Shown: piece after piece, positions 54,067 through 64,000 of the stretch
Layout: every line of letters begins with the position of its first letter
Numbering within the stretch: the first letter of the stretch is position 1
Origin: Asterias rubens
Taxonomy: Eukaryota; Echinodermata; Asteroidea; Forcipulatida; Asteriidae
Assembly (NCBI RefSeq): GCF_902459465.1
Contig: NC_047066.1
Location: 21,517,047-21,581,046, forward strand
Direction: 5' to 3'
Length of the DNA stretch: 64,000 bases
The notes under the pieces: model-generated
The model's database searches: none
The model's input: the letters and a program-made list of their open reading frames with translations, nothing else
What the model was told of the DNA's origin: nothing
Program-made: the position numbers and the translations under genes

Positions 54067-56714
54067 CCGATTTATATGGCTGTTTAAAGGCAAAATAAAG
54101 ACCTTTGTTTTTGCAACCGTTCTATGAATCCTATATAATAACAAAACTTACATGGTGTTAAATTCAGATTTCAACGTTTTAGAGATATCGCCGAAAATCG
54201 GAAGCGAATGTCCACGCGAGAAGAATAATCCCTTAAAAAACCCAATCTGAGAAGCGGTACCTGACTTTAAATTTTGGGGCATAAAAACTTGTTAACAACC
54301 ACATTACTTCGAAGTGAAATGTTTCTCAAAATGCTTTATTCTATCGAAGCTGCTTGGGGCTTCTAACCACAAGTTTGTATTGTCATGATTACAACGTACC
54401 TTCCCTTACAACCAATGTGATGACATTTGCACAAGTTGTTAGTCTTCAAGTCAAGACGGTAATTGTTAAGCGCGGTGTGTAGTTACAGCGCGGTGTAGCT
54501 ACGGGGGACGATACACACCCTCGATCCCTGCAGTATGTGTGTAATCGTACTGTGACTGTTGCATGAACGGCAGACAATTTGGCAGCGCCTAACGACTTGT
54601 CATCAAGTCTAACAAGTTGTTGGCATGTAATGAAAACTAGAGGGTGTAAAATGAATGCACAGTGCTACAAATCAGCGACATCGCTACGTCTCAAGATAGT
54701 CTTCGCAGAGTCGAATTCCTACAATTCATAAACAAACTCAAGAGAGGGCGCTATGCACATTTCACGATAGACAACAATCAGTCACACAAAATGGATTGCA
54801 TGAAATGCAATAATAGGTCTTCATTTGCTAAAGCCTCCTCCCTCAGGACCAGTATTATGTCTGAACGATTTATAGAGAATTCGGTAACAAAACATTGAAC
54901 AGGTAATTGGGTCAGGAGATATACCCCGTCGGATGCAGACATAGACAGCCCCCCCCCCCAACACACATCACAATTCAAATGTATCCATACTCTAACGTTT
55001 GTAACAGTCTTATCTTTTCCAGAAGTCCCCCCCCCCCCCATATGGTAATAACATTGGTAGTGGTATATTAAATGCATTTATGATGAATTCGGAATTAAAT
55101 TACTCAATTTTTACATAACATTGGGAGATTGAAAATAAGTGTTCACAGATATACACACAAATTTATATAGAGATGGTAACATTAGAACCTTCCCTTGTAA
55201 AAAATAAATTTGACACAAACAATTCCTCGACCTCGTTTCCTGATCATAATTATGTTATTTTGCTGTTTGATGTGTGTAGGGTTTCCGGATGGAAATAACA
55301 CATTTTTCGTGGTCATTAGCAAAGTACGATCGTACCTTCAATCAAAAGGCTTTTATATATCGATGGAATCAAGTTACCGGCCTTGATTATTTTAATATCA
55401 ATGTTTACATCAAAATGCTCTATCGGGAGTTTTGCACGCAGCTATAAGCGCTGATGTTATTGTGATTTTATAGAAGTGCTGTATTATTAATTTTCATTCT
55501 CTAGGGGTATACACAAACACGCACGGCCAAGCAATCATCTTTAAAATGGGTACGTTGCGTTTTAGCTTAATATAACAACAACGGCTTAGGAAATTAATTT
55601 GTGCAGGCATACGTTGATAATGCGTACATGTACAGAGTTTAATGTTTAATATGTACAGACTATAATGTTGAAAAAGACATACCTTTGGTAATAATTCCCC
55701 ATAAAATAAAGACTTACTAGGTAAATAGCACTAGCAGGAGAGGTGTTGATTCTATAACATTGCTATTAGAAATGACGCTGTTTTAATTATGTAATTCTAT
55801 GCAGCAAGGGTGGTTTTCTTGCATTATTCTTTTGCAACATCGATGACTAATATTGAGCCCAAATGTTCACAGGTTTGTTATTTTTAATGTTGGGATACAC
55901 CAAGCGAGGATATACTTATACCAGAACGGGGTTAGCTTACACAGTCCGGAGGTCCTAAAATATACATCTATAATACAGGAAGACAACAAATCAAAACACA
56001 GCTAATCTCCCGAGATGATGTTAATGAGTGATATAAACAAATCAATAGTCCATAACAACATATAATGATGTCAAAATAACATGTTTTTAACATGAAATAA
56101 GTGTGTTTCCTCGTGAAAGAATGGCTATCCCGAGTAACACAATTTGATATCATTCTCTTGATTTAGTCAGACCTTCGTTGCAGATGAAAGCATTTTATTC
56201 TATTTATTCAAATGAGCACCGTTGTTGTTTTAAATATACACTGGTACCCTGACGGTATTGTTTGCCAGACCATGTTTAAAGGCGGAGTACCATTGTTTCT
56301 TTTTTATTGTTCGGTTGTTTTAGTCTATATGCAGATGATATACATTAAAACTAACATGTGAACATTTTATTTGGTCGTATTTATTAGATATTGCAGCATG
56401 TCTTCCAGCTTTAAACGAAAGCATTGCATACAAAAGACTGTAGTCAGTAACTTGTGTTATTGAAATAACTGTTTTAAATTGGTATTGTTATGATCTATAC
56501 ACTCTAATGCTTCACATCTACTCACACTGGTTTCTTAAAAGAAAACATTGGGTTCTTTTAAAGCATTTTTTTTAAATGATAGGCCTATATAACAAAGTGC
56601 GTTTACTAAGATAATGGTCCTTGGTGGTAATTTCAGGCCTATATGTAACGGCCAAAAGGTCATTACATATGAAAATCGTAAACAAACGATTATTACTTAG
56701 AAAATGATGTTTCT
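54067..56714. other. Non-coding stretch with degenerate family B piece
   Basis: Poly(C) tracts at about 54951-54959 and 55027-55038. A degenerate family B MITE lies at about 55680-55915 ('ggtaataattccccataaaa', 'tgcaacatcgatgactaata', 'gttcacaggtttgttatttt'). No gene supported. Confidence 0.45.
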
Positions 56715-56914
56715 TTTTGCCAAACAAAAAGTTTGAAGACCACTCTTGGTCAATAAAACCCATTTACCAAGGTCTCAATGATATACAAAAGCAGCGTTAC
56801 GAAATCTATACACAAATTGCACTAAAGGACCTTAGTTCTGAGCAGATGAGTGGTCAGTATTGCATCTGTTTAAATATAACCATTACAAGAATATTACTCC
56901 ACACGAGGTACCGA

Positions 56915-57130
56915 AGAGACATTGATGCTCTGTCAGCATCACAGGATGACATAAATATCAATCAAGCCAATCCCCCGTGTAATTGCCCCGTACCCTTAGA
57001 AGTATTGCTGGACGCTAGTAGCAGAGACATTGATGCTCTGTGAGCATCACAGGATGACATACATATCAATCAAGCCAATCCCCCGTGTAATTGCCCCGTA
57101 CCATTAGGAGTATTGCTGGACGCTAGTAGC
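56915..57130 (+). repeat. Tandem duplication, 108-bp unit, two copies
   Basis: Units begin 'agagacattgatgctctgt' at 56915 and 57023 and are nearly identical. 108 bp is 36 codons, and the first unit is open as 'RDIDALSASQDDININQANP' then 'PCNCPVPLEVLLDASS'. The second unit carries a stop from C-to-G in 'tgtcagc' to 'tgtgagc'. An open frame leads in from 56717. It may be a broken repeat-protein exon or plain minisatellite; no family is recognised. Confidence 0.8.
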
Positions 57131-58477
57131 AGTCTTGACCAGAACTAGGCCTTACGAATGGCTAGACTTGATTCAAGTCCCTTTCTAGTGGGAGGTCCCA
57201 AACACATGTAACGCGCCAGCAGTCACACACAAGTGCGCCCCATCGTCAACATGTAGTTATTGCAGAAGCAGCGATGGCACGGGATTGGGACTTGAGTCAA
57301 GTCTATTGACTAGCTTGACTGATGGATCTACAGTGACACTGATTGCAATCCCGCCAACCAAAAGCTCAAAGATGTGTGTATTTATTGAAGATGTTTTGTT
57401 TGCTATTTGATCATGATCGGTTCAATTAGTCATGACCTACACCTCGGACCCAAACCGGATGGTCTCATCTTCCAGATCAACAAACTTCAATCCGGTTCAA
57501 CTCAATTCAATTTCATATTTTAGTTAAAGGGAAACACTGCTTCGGTGGCACTTTGTGTTATAAAAGCGACGCTTGTTGTGAAATGAGGTTAAAAAGATGC
57601 TTTTAAAGTTGAATAACATATCACTCGACTTTTTTTTTTTTTGTAGAAGTCAAACAAATTGGCTCACGTTCAAGCTCGCTTACAGGCATTTTTGCCAAAC
57701 TTGACGCGTTTCGTTTACACATGGACTTGACACTTGAGATAATGTAAAAAGAAATCATTAAAAAAATGCCCGGCTAAAAAACACAAAAATAGAAAGTGTT
57801 CCGCTGTCTTGACATCTGTATAATAAAAAAACTATACCAATGTTCCCGAAGAGAAATTGACACTGTACCAATGGTAATCATTACGGAACATAATGAAGTC
57901 TGGTGCTGTCATCATTAAAAATAATCATGTTTGATTCTATGATCCGTGAACGTAAACACTTAATACAAAAAGAGAAGCAACTGATGTACAACTCATCGCG
58001 TGTAGTATGTCAGACTGTAAAAATACACCATCACAACAGCTGGACATGTAGAAGTCATTCTGATGATGTTTTAGGCATTCCATAGTATGCATTTTTTCCC
58101 GTGACCTGCTTTGTACACAACACTTCTCGGAAATATTATTTGTTTTTTTAATGAGACATCACGCGATGGTCCATCTAAACCTCTGAATTCAAAACCTTTT
58201 ACTTGACAAACATGTTTTGGGTTTAATTTATTTAGTTTAACTAATCAAAGTATTGATATCAATACACTCAATAAAGAGAAAAAGTCAAACCGCAAACCTA
58301 ACCCCAAATTACAATGGGAAATGAAGTTATCTTCAGAAAATATAGTATATAATTTGTTTTCTGTTTGATAGGGACTTTAAATAATTATTTTACAATTTTG
58401 AATATGTTTGTTGGTAAGGTGAGCTAGTGTATCGCATCAGGATGAATTGAAAAAGAGATAACAGTATATCACGAGTA
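57131..58477. other. Non-coding stretch, no gene seen
   Basis: Contains 'ttagtcatgacctacacctc' and similar unique sequence. A T tract lies at 57630-57642. No exon or RNA gene supported. Confidence 0.45.
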
Positions 58478-58562
58478 TAGACTTACCACGAGTTAAGAGG
58501 AGTTACTTGTCCTATACTAACTCGTCCTAACTCTAGGACTATCTTTGTGAAATCGCCCCCCT
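58478..58562. mobile_element. Family E MITE, partial
   Basis: 'gagttacttgtcctatacta', 'actcgtcctaactctaggac' and the end 'tttgtgaaatcgccccc' match the right half of family E (53912-54066). Confidence 0.55.
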
Positions 58563-59097
58563 AGCCAATTACTGCAATAAACGACCCCGCTGTGAAGGTG
58601 ATTGTGGTCGTAAGCTTGTTGTCGTGCTTGTCACATTTCATGCAAAATTACGTCTGTCCTCACAGCCACAAAACAATTTATTTTAAGCCATTTGGCAATA
58701 TCCGAACAAGTGTCCTACAGTAATCCATCAAGTCTAATGGCTCCATGCCATCATAAGTCCCTGATTGAATTCAGCAATATTGTCACTCTGTATGACTCTG
58801 TAAACTTCAAATGGTCGGTGGACAAAATTTAGTTTGACGGTCATCAATTGTTTTGTGCATATTACAATTTATTGTTATGGTTAGCGAAATATCGAACAGT
58901 TGTTCGGAAGAGATTGACAATGTATATTGACATGTGCATTGTCTTCTATTATGGTTTTTAAGATATTGCATGGTGAGGTATCAATGTAATACAAACTAGT
59001 ACATAGTTGTAATATCCAGTTTTCAGTAGAGTTGGAGTCTGGGAGGCTACTTATTTTAGTGCTGAAAAGAAGTAACCTGTTTTAGTGCTTTTGTATA

Positions 59098-59247
59098 CCC
59101 CTATAAAAGGTAAAGAGAAACTATCATAGTGAACTATCTTGTTCGAGGACACATGCGTCATTATGGGATTCGAGCCCCCACCCCGGTGACTTAATCACCA
59201 GCACTTCGATTCGATACTCTAAAACCACTCGGCCACAAGACCCATAA
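59098..59247 (-). mobile_element. tRNA-derived SINE fragment (family S2-like)
   Basis: On the minus strand: 'ggtcttgtggccgagtggtt' (A-box-like 'tggccgagtgg'), B-box 'gggctcgaatcccataatg', then 'gtgtcctcgaacaagatagt'. The tail beyond about 59098 is lost. Confidence 0.7.
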
Positions 59248-59703
59248 ACGTTTATGTTTTGTTTCTATTAAATTGCCGGAAAAATCTTAATGACGGATAT
59301 GGACATTTTATGTCATTATCTCTGGTAATGAACGGGGAAATTAATTTGAGTATTTTCTATTACAAGTCAAGGCCAACAAAAATGTTAATGTGCTAAAAAT
59401 TATAACGAGTTATGGTCCAAAATGACAAATTAATGTGGTATCTTACAGGCAATGGTTTCGGTTGTAGAATGATTTAGTAATATTACATGCATGTTGCTTC
59501 GTTTTTGAAATGGTAAGGGCACCAAGGTATTTTTTCCTTGGGGCATCAAATTTCTACTTAAACATTTCAAGGGCACAGAGGCAATGACCAGGGGGCATGT
59601 AGGCAATCGCCTTCGTTTGCCACCGTAAAGTATCAGGCCAGAGATCACCTTTTACGAGTCAAATTATAAATATTTGAACGTCAGGGTCCAATGAGTTATG
59701 ACA

Positions 59704-59950
59704 AGGGGCCAATTTCATAGAGCTGCTTAAGCAAAAAATTTGCTTAAGCGCGAAAATAGCTCCCTTGTTTTACACATGCTACTGGCCAAAATTTCATGAC
59801 ATATACATTCCCTGTGACTGGTATTTAACTGTTGTTCACTTAGCATAACAATTGATCGGAGTCTTGGCCGGTAATCTGATTTTACTAAGCAAGGATTTAT
59901 TTGCTTAAGCAAAATATTTTGCTTAAGCAGCTCTATGAAATTGGTCCCAG
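59704..59950. mobile_element. Palindromic MITE, family F
   Basis: Ends 'gggccaatttcatagagctg' and 'cagctctatgaaattggtcc' are nearly exact inverted repeats. Inner repeats 'cttaagcaaaaaatttgctt' and 'gcttaagcaaaatattttgc' can pair. Degenerate relatives at 1146-1316 and 49727-49862. Confidence 0.88.
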
Positions 59951-60193
59951 GAGTGTATGGAATATGAAGCTTTATGTCAACGGAAGACCACTCAAAATAA
60001 TACACACGTGTATATATTAAGATGGCTTTATTGCGTGTATTTGATTGGATACAAATTGGGAAAATAGAATTAGCTGTTGCAAACAACTTACCAACCAAAT
60101 GGACCGAGAGTATAAATGCAAACAAATAGTTAATGGCCTGACGTTTCGACCCTAGCAGAGTCTTTCTCGAAGGCTCCATTAACTATTTTTTAC

Positions 60194-60390
60194 ATGGATA
60201 CAAATTGATCAGTATAAGATTTGTTTTATTGCGTTTGCATGGATACAAATTGATCAGTATAAGATTTGTTTTATTGCGTTCGCATGGATACAAATTGATC
60301 AGTATAACATTTGTTTTATTGCGTTTGCGTGGATACAAATTGATCAGTATAAGATTTGTTTTATTGCGTTTGCATGGATACAAATTGAAT
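60194..60390 (+). repeat. Minisatellite, 45-bp unit, about 4.4 copies
   Basis: Units start at 60194, 60239, 60284, 60329 and 60374 with 'atggatacaaattgatcagt' then 'ataagatttgttttattgcg'. Since 45 is a multiple of three, both strands stay open and give 15-residue repeats. This is a repeat effect, not evidence for a protein. Confidence 0.93.
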
Positions 60391-60867
60391 ATGGCATGCG
60401 GAAAAAAAATCTTCGTTTTCACGAACTGAAGTGTTTTAGAGCCGTTTGGCTAAGAATTACAATCTGTCACATGTAGTACATCAATCAGTATTCAAATAGC
60501 TCTATATGCCATTGAAGTCTTTAACTAATAAATTGTCACAACATTCATACAGCCACAGTATTGCACTTCGTGTGCTACACAAACTAATTATGCATGTAAA
60601 ATGGAACGGCAAAGTGAAGACCATGGCAGCCGTGTAATTGGGTGTGTTAGGTGGTGTATATGGTGGCTGATGTCTAAGTGAAAACGACACAGAGTGCTAG
60701 CCCGTGAAACTTCAATTGCTTCTCACACTGTACCAGTCCCTAGAGATGGTTTTATAATTGGTTTTTTTTTTTATACAATAGTGGTATTCCTTCGCGTTTA
60801 TAAACCCCCGCGGGTAACTAGTAGATCATAAGCATTGGTGGTGCACTTCCTAGAAAGCCATTAAGCT

Positions 60868-61322
60868 GTTCAAAGTGGAGATGTTCAAGGAGGCAATTAA
60901 AGAGAATTAATACAAGGATTTTTATTGTTTTTTTGCACCTAATCAATTGGCATGTATGTTAACACTATTGGATGACACCATTGTCCGCTATTGGAAGCGC
61001 CACACATAAGTCCCTTATCTAGATAAACATGGTCTGATAAAAAAAAAGAAAAAACAGTTGGAGTAGAAGTAAAAGGGGGTTGGCCAACCCTACACAGTGA
61101 ACAATTTGTCCTTAAGCCTTGTGGCTGCTCCAAGTGGAGATGTTCAAGGAGGCAATTCACGAGAATTAATACAAGGATTTTTGTTTGCACCTTATCAATC
61201 TGCATCTATGTTAACACTACTGGTTCCCAATGTCCACTATTGGAAGCACCACAAGTCCCTATGTCTATGATGCTGGCTTTAAAAAAAGAAAAAAAAACTG
61301 TTGAAGTAGAGGTAGAAGTCAG
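60868..61322 (+). repeat. Tandem duplication, ~259-bp period
   Basis: Copies at about 60868-61078 and 61123-61322 share 'aagtggagatgttcaaggag', 'gagaattaatacaaggattt' and an A-rich end ('aaaaaaagaaaaaac' then 'gttg(g/a)agtaga'). The second copy ends exactly where a family C2 element begins. Confidence 0.8.
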
Positions 61323-61560
61323 TGGGTGTGTTCATTTAGCTTCCCTGTGTCAACCCGTTCGAATAGCTTTGACGTCATTCCGGGGCTCACCCGGGTCAGC
61401 CCCCCCCCCCCCGTGCCCTGCTTGTGGAGTGGGTCACTTGGGGCTGGCCCCAGGTGCATGACGTCACTACGAGAGCGGTTAGTGGTCGTTCGTTTAGCTC
61501 TTGTCAGGGGCTCACCCGAGTGAGCACCGCGGGGTAGACACAGGGAAGCTAAACGAACGC
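61323..61560. mobile_element. Palindromic MITE, family C (long form C2)
   Basis: Ends 'gggtgtgttcatttagcttc' and 'gaagctaaacgaacgct'. Internal 'gacgtcattccggggctcac', a poly(C) run at about 61400-61412, and 'gtcaggggctcacccgagtg'. Same plan as 39714-39966 and 43798-44050. Confidence 0.85.
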
Positions 61561-62721
61561 TAATAAAACTAAGCAATGCTGTTTTTATCCTTACTAATCC
61601 TGTTCATAACAATTAAAATTCTATCAATACAAAAAAAATTGCGGGTATTTGCGAAAGGCTATATTATATAACCAAGTTTATTATGCACCTTAAACCAGCA
61701 AATAAACTTTCTGGAGCCGACATACCTTTGGTATAGAACCATTCGCTTGGTTTAATCTTAAAAATAAAATATATACAATAAAACAGAAATTTGAAAGTTT
61801 CATTTCAAAAAGTTGTCGTTTTTTCTTTTTTAGATGGCCTAAGACCGGAGCGATTTTGTCCACGCAAGATGAATACTCTCTAATATGAATACACAGGTCA
61901 GTCTGAGAAACGTATCGACGAACAGTCTTTATCAGATTCAAAATTCCGGGGTTAAGAAAAAATCACATCAAATTGAAAAGATTCTCCAAATTCTTCATAC
62001 TATATCGAGAGCTGTTGTACTTTCTAAGTCAGTTTGTATTGCCATTTATTTTAGGAGTGCTGATCGCCAAACGTACATACCTTCAATTTATAACATTGCG
62101 TACAATATTCATCAATATGTCAAATGTCAAATGTCAAGATGCATTCACGCACCTACGATGTTTCAAGTTTTACAGTTATTCGTAATTTTTTACTTAATCT
62201 AGATGAGTTAAGTAAACCACCCAAAACAGAGGTATTCATTTTACAATTGCAACAAATATTTACTACACTATTTATTTATAGGATCCTATACTGTGCGTAT
62301 GATATATGAATAGGTTACCCCAATTTAATGGTGTAGTATTTACATTCAAAAAGACTGGGAAAAACCGGTGTTAAAATTGAACTCATGGGTGTTTGTCACA
62401 TAATATAGAGAACCGAGAAAGAGTCAAAATAAACATCATTAGGGTGTTAAACAAACACCAATGTAATTATATTTACAGGAATTAGTGTTATTATAACACA
62501 ATAATATTATATATGGTCACGTTTAAAATGTTGTTTTGCATCTGTTTTTTTCTATGTCGCTACATTCAGTGTTTACATTTTATTTATGCAACTTTGTTCC
62601 ATAACAGATGTTAACTTTGCCACAGGGATAAAGAATATTATTAATAGTATTTGTTTAAACCAGTGCTAACACACATCGGTGTATGGGTAAACTAAAAAAT
62701 AATAACAAATTTGTTCCAGTT
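61561..62721. other. Non-coding stretch, no gene seen
   Basis: AT-rich. 62330-62530 has GTGTTAA-type motifs like 42090-42400. No exon supported. Confidence 0.4.
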
Positions 62722-63003
62722 TTAAAGGGTCTATATGTAACTTTTGTAGGACAAGCTTCCCTGAAAATACTACGTGCTGCGGTGCTGTAGTTTTGGGGAA
62801 AATGAGTAAAACAATGTCTTGAAAATAATTTTCATCTCATGAGACGAAAATTATTTTAATCGTTTACAATTACTAATTTTTCAAAAACTACAGCACCTCA
62901 GTAAGTAAGATTTGAAGGGAAGCTTTCCACTATCATTATCTTCAAACCCTGCAAGTTTAATGTAAATCTATGGACATTTTGAAAAAGTACCCAAATCCTT
63001 TAA
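62722..63003. mobile_element. Palindromic MITE, family N
   Basis: Outer ends 'ttaaagggtctatatgtaac' and 'gtacccaaatcctttaa'. Inner arms 'gacaagcttccctgaaaata' with 'ggtgctgtagttttgg', opposed by 'tttcaaaaactacagcacc' and 'tgaagggaagctttcc'. The centre is a long palindrome, 'aaaataattttcatctcatg' against 'catgagacgaaaattatttt'. Confidence 0.82.
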
Positions 63004-63459
63004 CATTAAAGTACCATGAAATAGTTTACAACAGTGCTTTATATACACACAACAAGTAAGCATGCAAATACAATTTAAAGATATGTAAAATATGTACATT
63101 TTCTCCGCTGGGTATAGATCTATATAGTATTTATTGAATACACATCTGCACTGTTACAACCCGCAGCGTTAGTGATGTTTGCGATCAGGAAATTACGGTT
63201 TCATGTTTCACGGTGACCAACCATGACTCTAAACACGAAATATTTCAGTGAATTTTAATACAAACATCAAAACAAATGTACATTTTTTTTTACAGTTAAT
63301 GTTTAAATATGGCTTATTTCGATTTCTATACAAAGAAATTTTAGCAAAGGTGAACAATAAAAGTGCTGTACTATTGCCTACAATGGTCTCGTAATCGCAT
63401 TCGCCAATATTTTTACAAATCCGAAAAGACAACAAGACAGTTATTTCAAAGTACCTTCA

Positions 63460-63600
63460 TGTTGGTAAGACACTGCTCCACGTGCAAAGGTGGGTTCGAA
63501 TCCCACCCTAGTATAGTGCCTGTAATTTGTTCACAGAACTCGGGAACGTACTGAGTATACAGTGCTGACACACATCGGTGTGTATGGGTAAACCAAAATG
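63460..63600 (+). mobile_element. tRNA-derived SINE, family V (reference copy)
   Basis: Reads 'tgttggtaagacactgctcc', then B-box palindrome 'gtgggttcgaatcccacc', then 'gtgcctgtaatttgttcaca', 'gaactcgggaacgtactgag' and 'cacatcggtgtgtatgggta'. The tail alone also appears near 62662-62695. Shared with 10800-10950 and 21960-22085. Confidence 0.65.
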
Positions 63601-63798
63601 AACACCTTTGTTTAGTACAGTAGTTTTGAATGTACATTTCAGAGACTTGTTAATCTTAAACTTGAGAACAGGTTTGGTACCAGAATAAATGTTGAACTCA
63701 CTGAATGACAAAATATTAAAACCTGACGTTTTAATTCCATCAATACGGTCGACTATGGTTATAATAAGATCGGTTTGACTGTGGGCAAGTTACCTCTC

Positions 63799-64000
63799 AA
63801 AGGCAGTGGACACTTTTGGTTATTTACTCAAAATAATTATTAGCTTTAAACCTTACTTGTGTGACAGGGTGTTTTTTCATAGTTGTCTCGCAACTTCGAT
63901 GATCAATAGAGCTCAAATTGCCACAGATTTATTATTTTATGCATGTGGTGAGACACACCAAGCGAGAAGACTGGTCTTGACAAATACCAATAGTGTCCAG
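63799..64000. mobile_element. Palindromic MITE, family B, cut by window end
   Basis: Left end 'aaaggcagtggacacttttg'. The window stops at 'accaatagtgtccag' within the right terminal repeat. Contains 'cttcgatgatcaatagagct' and 'agcgagaagactggtcttga'. Shorter than 35522-35907: the central palindrome is missing. Confidence 0.85.

Noticed and set aside
60183..60429. Overlapping open frames on both strands with 15-residue repeats
   Set aside because: The 45-bp unit is divisible by three, so both strands stay open automatically.

Overview
The window is animal nuclear DNA. Coding sequence is sparse and split into short exons with GT/AG borders, and most of the rest is repeats: palindromic MITE-like elements, tRNA-derived SINEs, LINE ends and satellites. 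The recognisable proteins (a beta-adaptin, PEX12 and a class A GPCR) are metazoan. The repeat style and compact introns suggest an invertebrate deuterostome, perhaps an echinoderm such as a sea star. That placement is an impression; no marker in the window fixes the species.

Layout. 1-4.1 kb: diverged duplicated segments, two similar coding-like remnants on the minus strand, a perfect 36-bp palindrome, and a possible pair of 3'-terminal exons ending in a poly(A) signal. 4.05-9.7 kb: a foldback-like element. Two inverted arms of about 0.8-1.1 kb enclose two head-to-head arrays of a ~105-bp satellite, the larger with about 28 copies. 9.7-12.6 kb: microsatellite, SINE and MITE sequence. 12.6-25.0 kb: the main gene locus. 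A beta-adaptin gene (AP-1/AP-2 beta, AP2B1-like) on the minus strand and PEX12 on the plus strand diverge from a short shared upstream region, an arrangement also found in human. A 1970-bp tandem duplication doubles the first coding exon of the adaptin gene. Both genes look damaged here. The adaptin exon encoding 'DCED...NPM' has an in-frame TGA and a splice acceptor altered by repeat sequence. PEX12 lacks its large second coding exon and has an in-frame TGA in its last exon. The locus may be a decaying duplicate or a faulty assembly.

25-48 kb: no gene I can support. It holds many hairpin MITE families, SINE pieces, LINE tails, and a tandem cluster of degenerate tRNA-like units near 41.0-41.3 kb. 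48.39-49.66 kb: the one intact gene, a single-exon 421-residue rhodopsin-class GPCR of peptide-receptor type. 49.7-64 kb: again repeats and apparently non-coding DNA, with several minisatellites and hairpin elements.

The genes do not form a pathway. The adaptin (clathrin coat) and PEX12 (peroxisomal import ubiquitin ligase) are linked by shared promoter geometry, not function. The GPCR stands alone. Most structure in the window comes from non-autonomous inverted-repeat elements, which are listed individually below.
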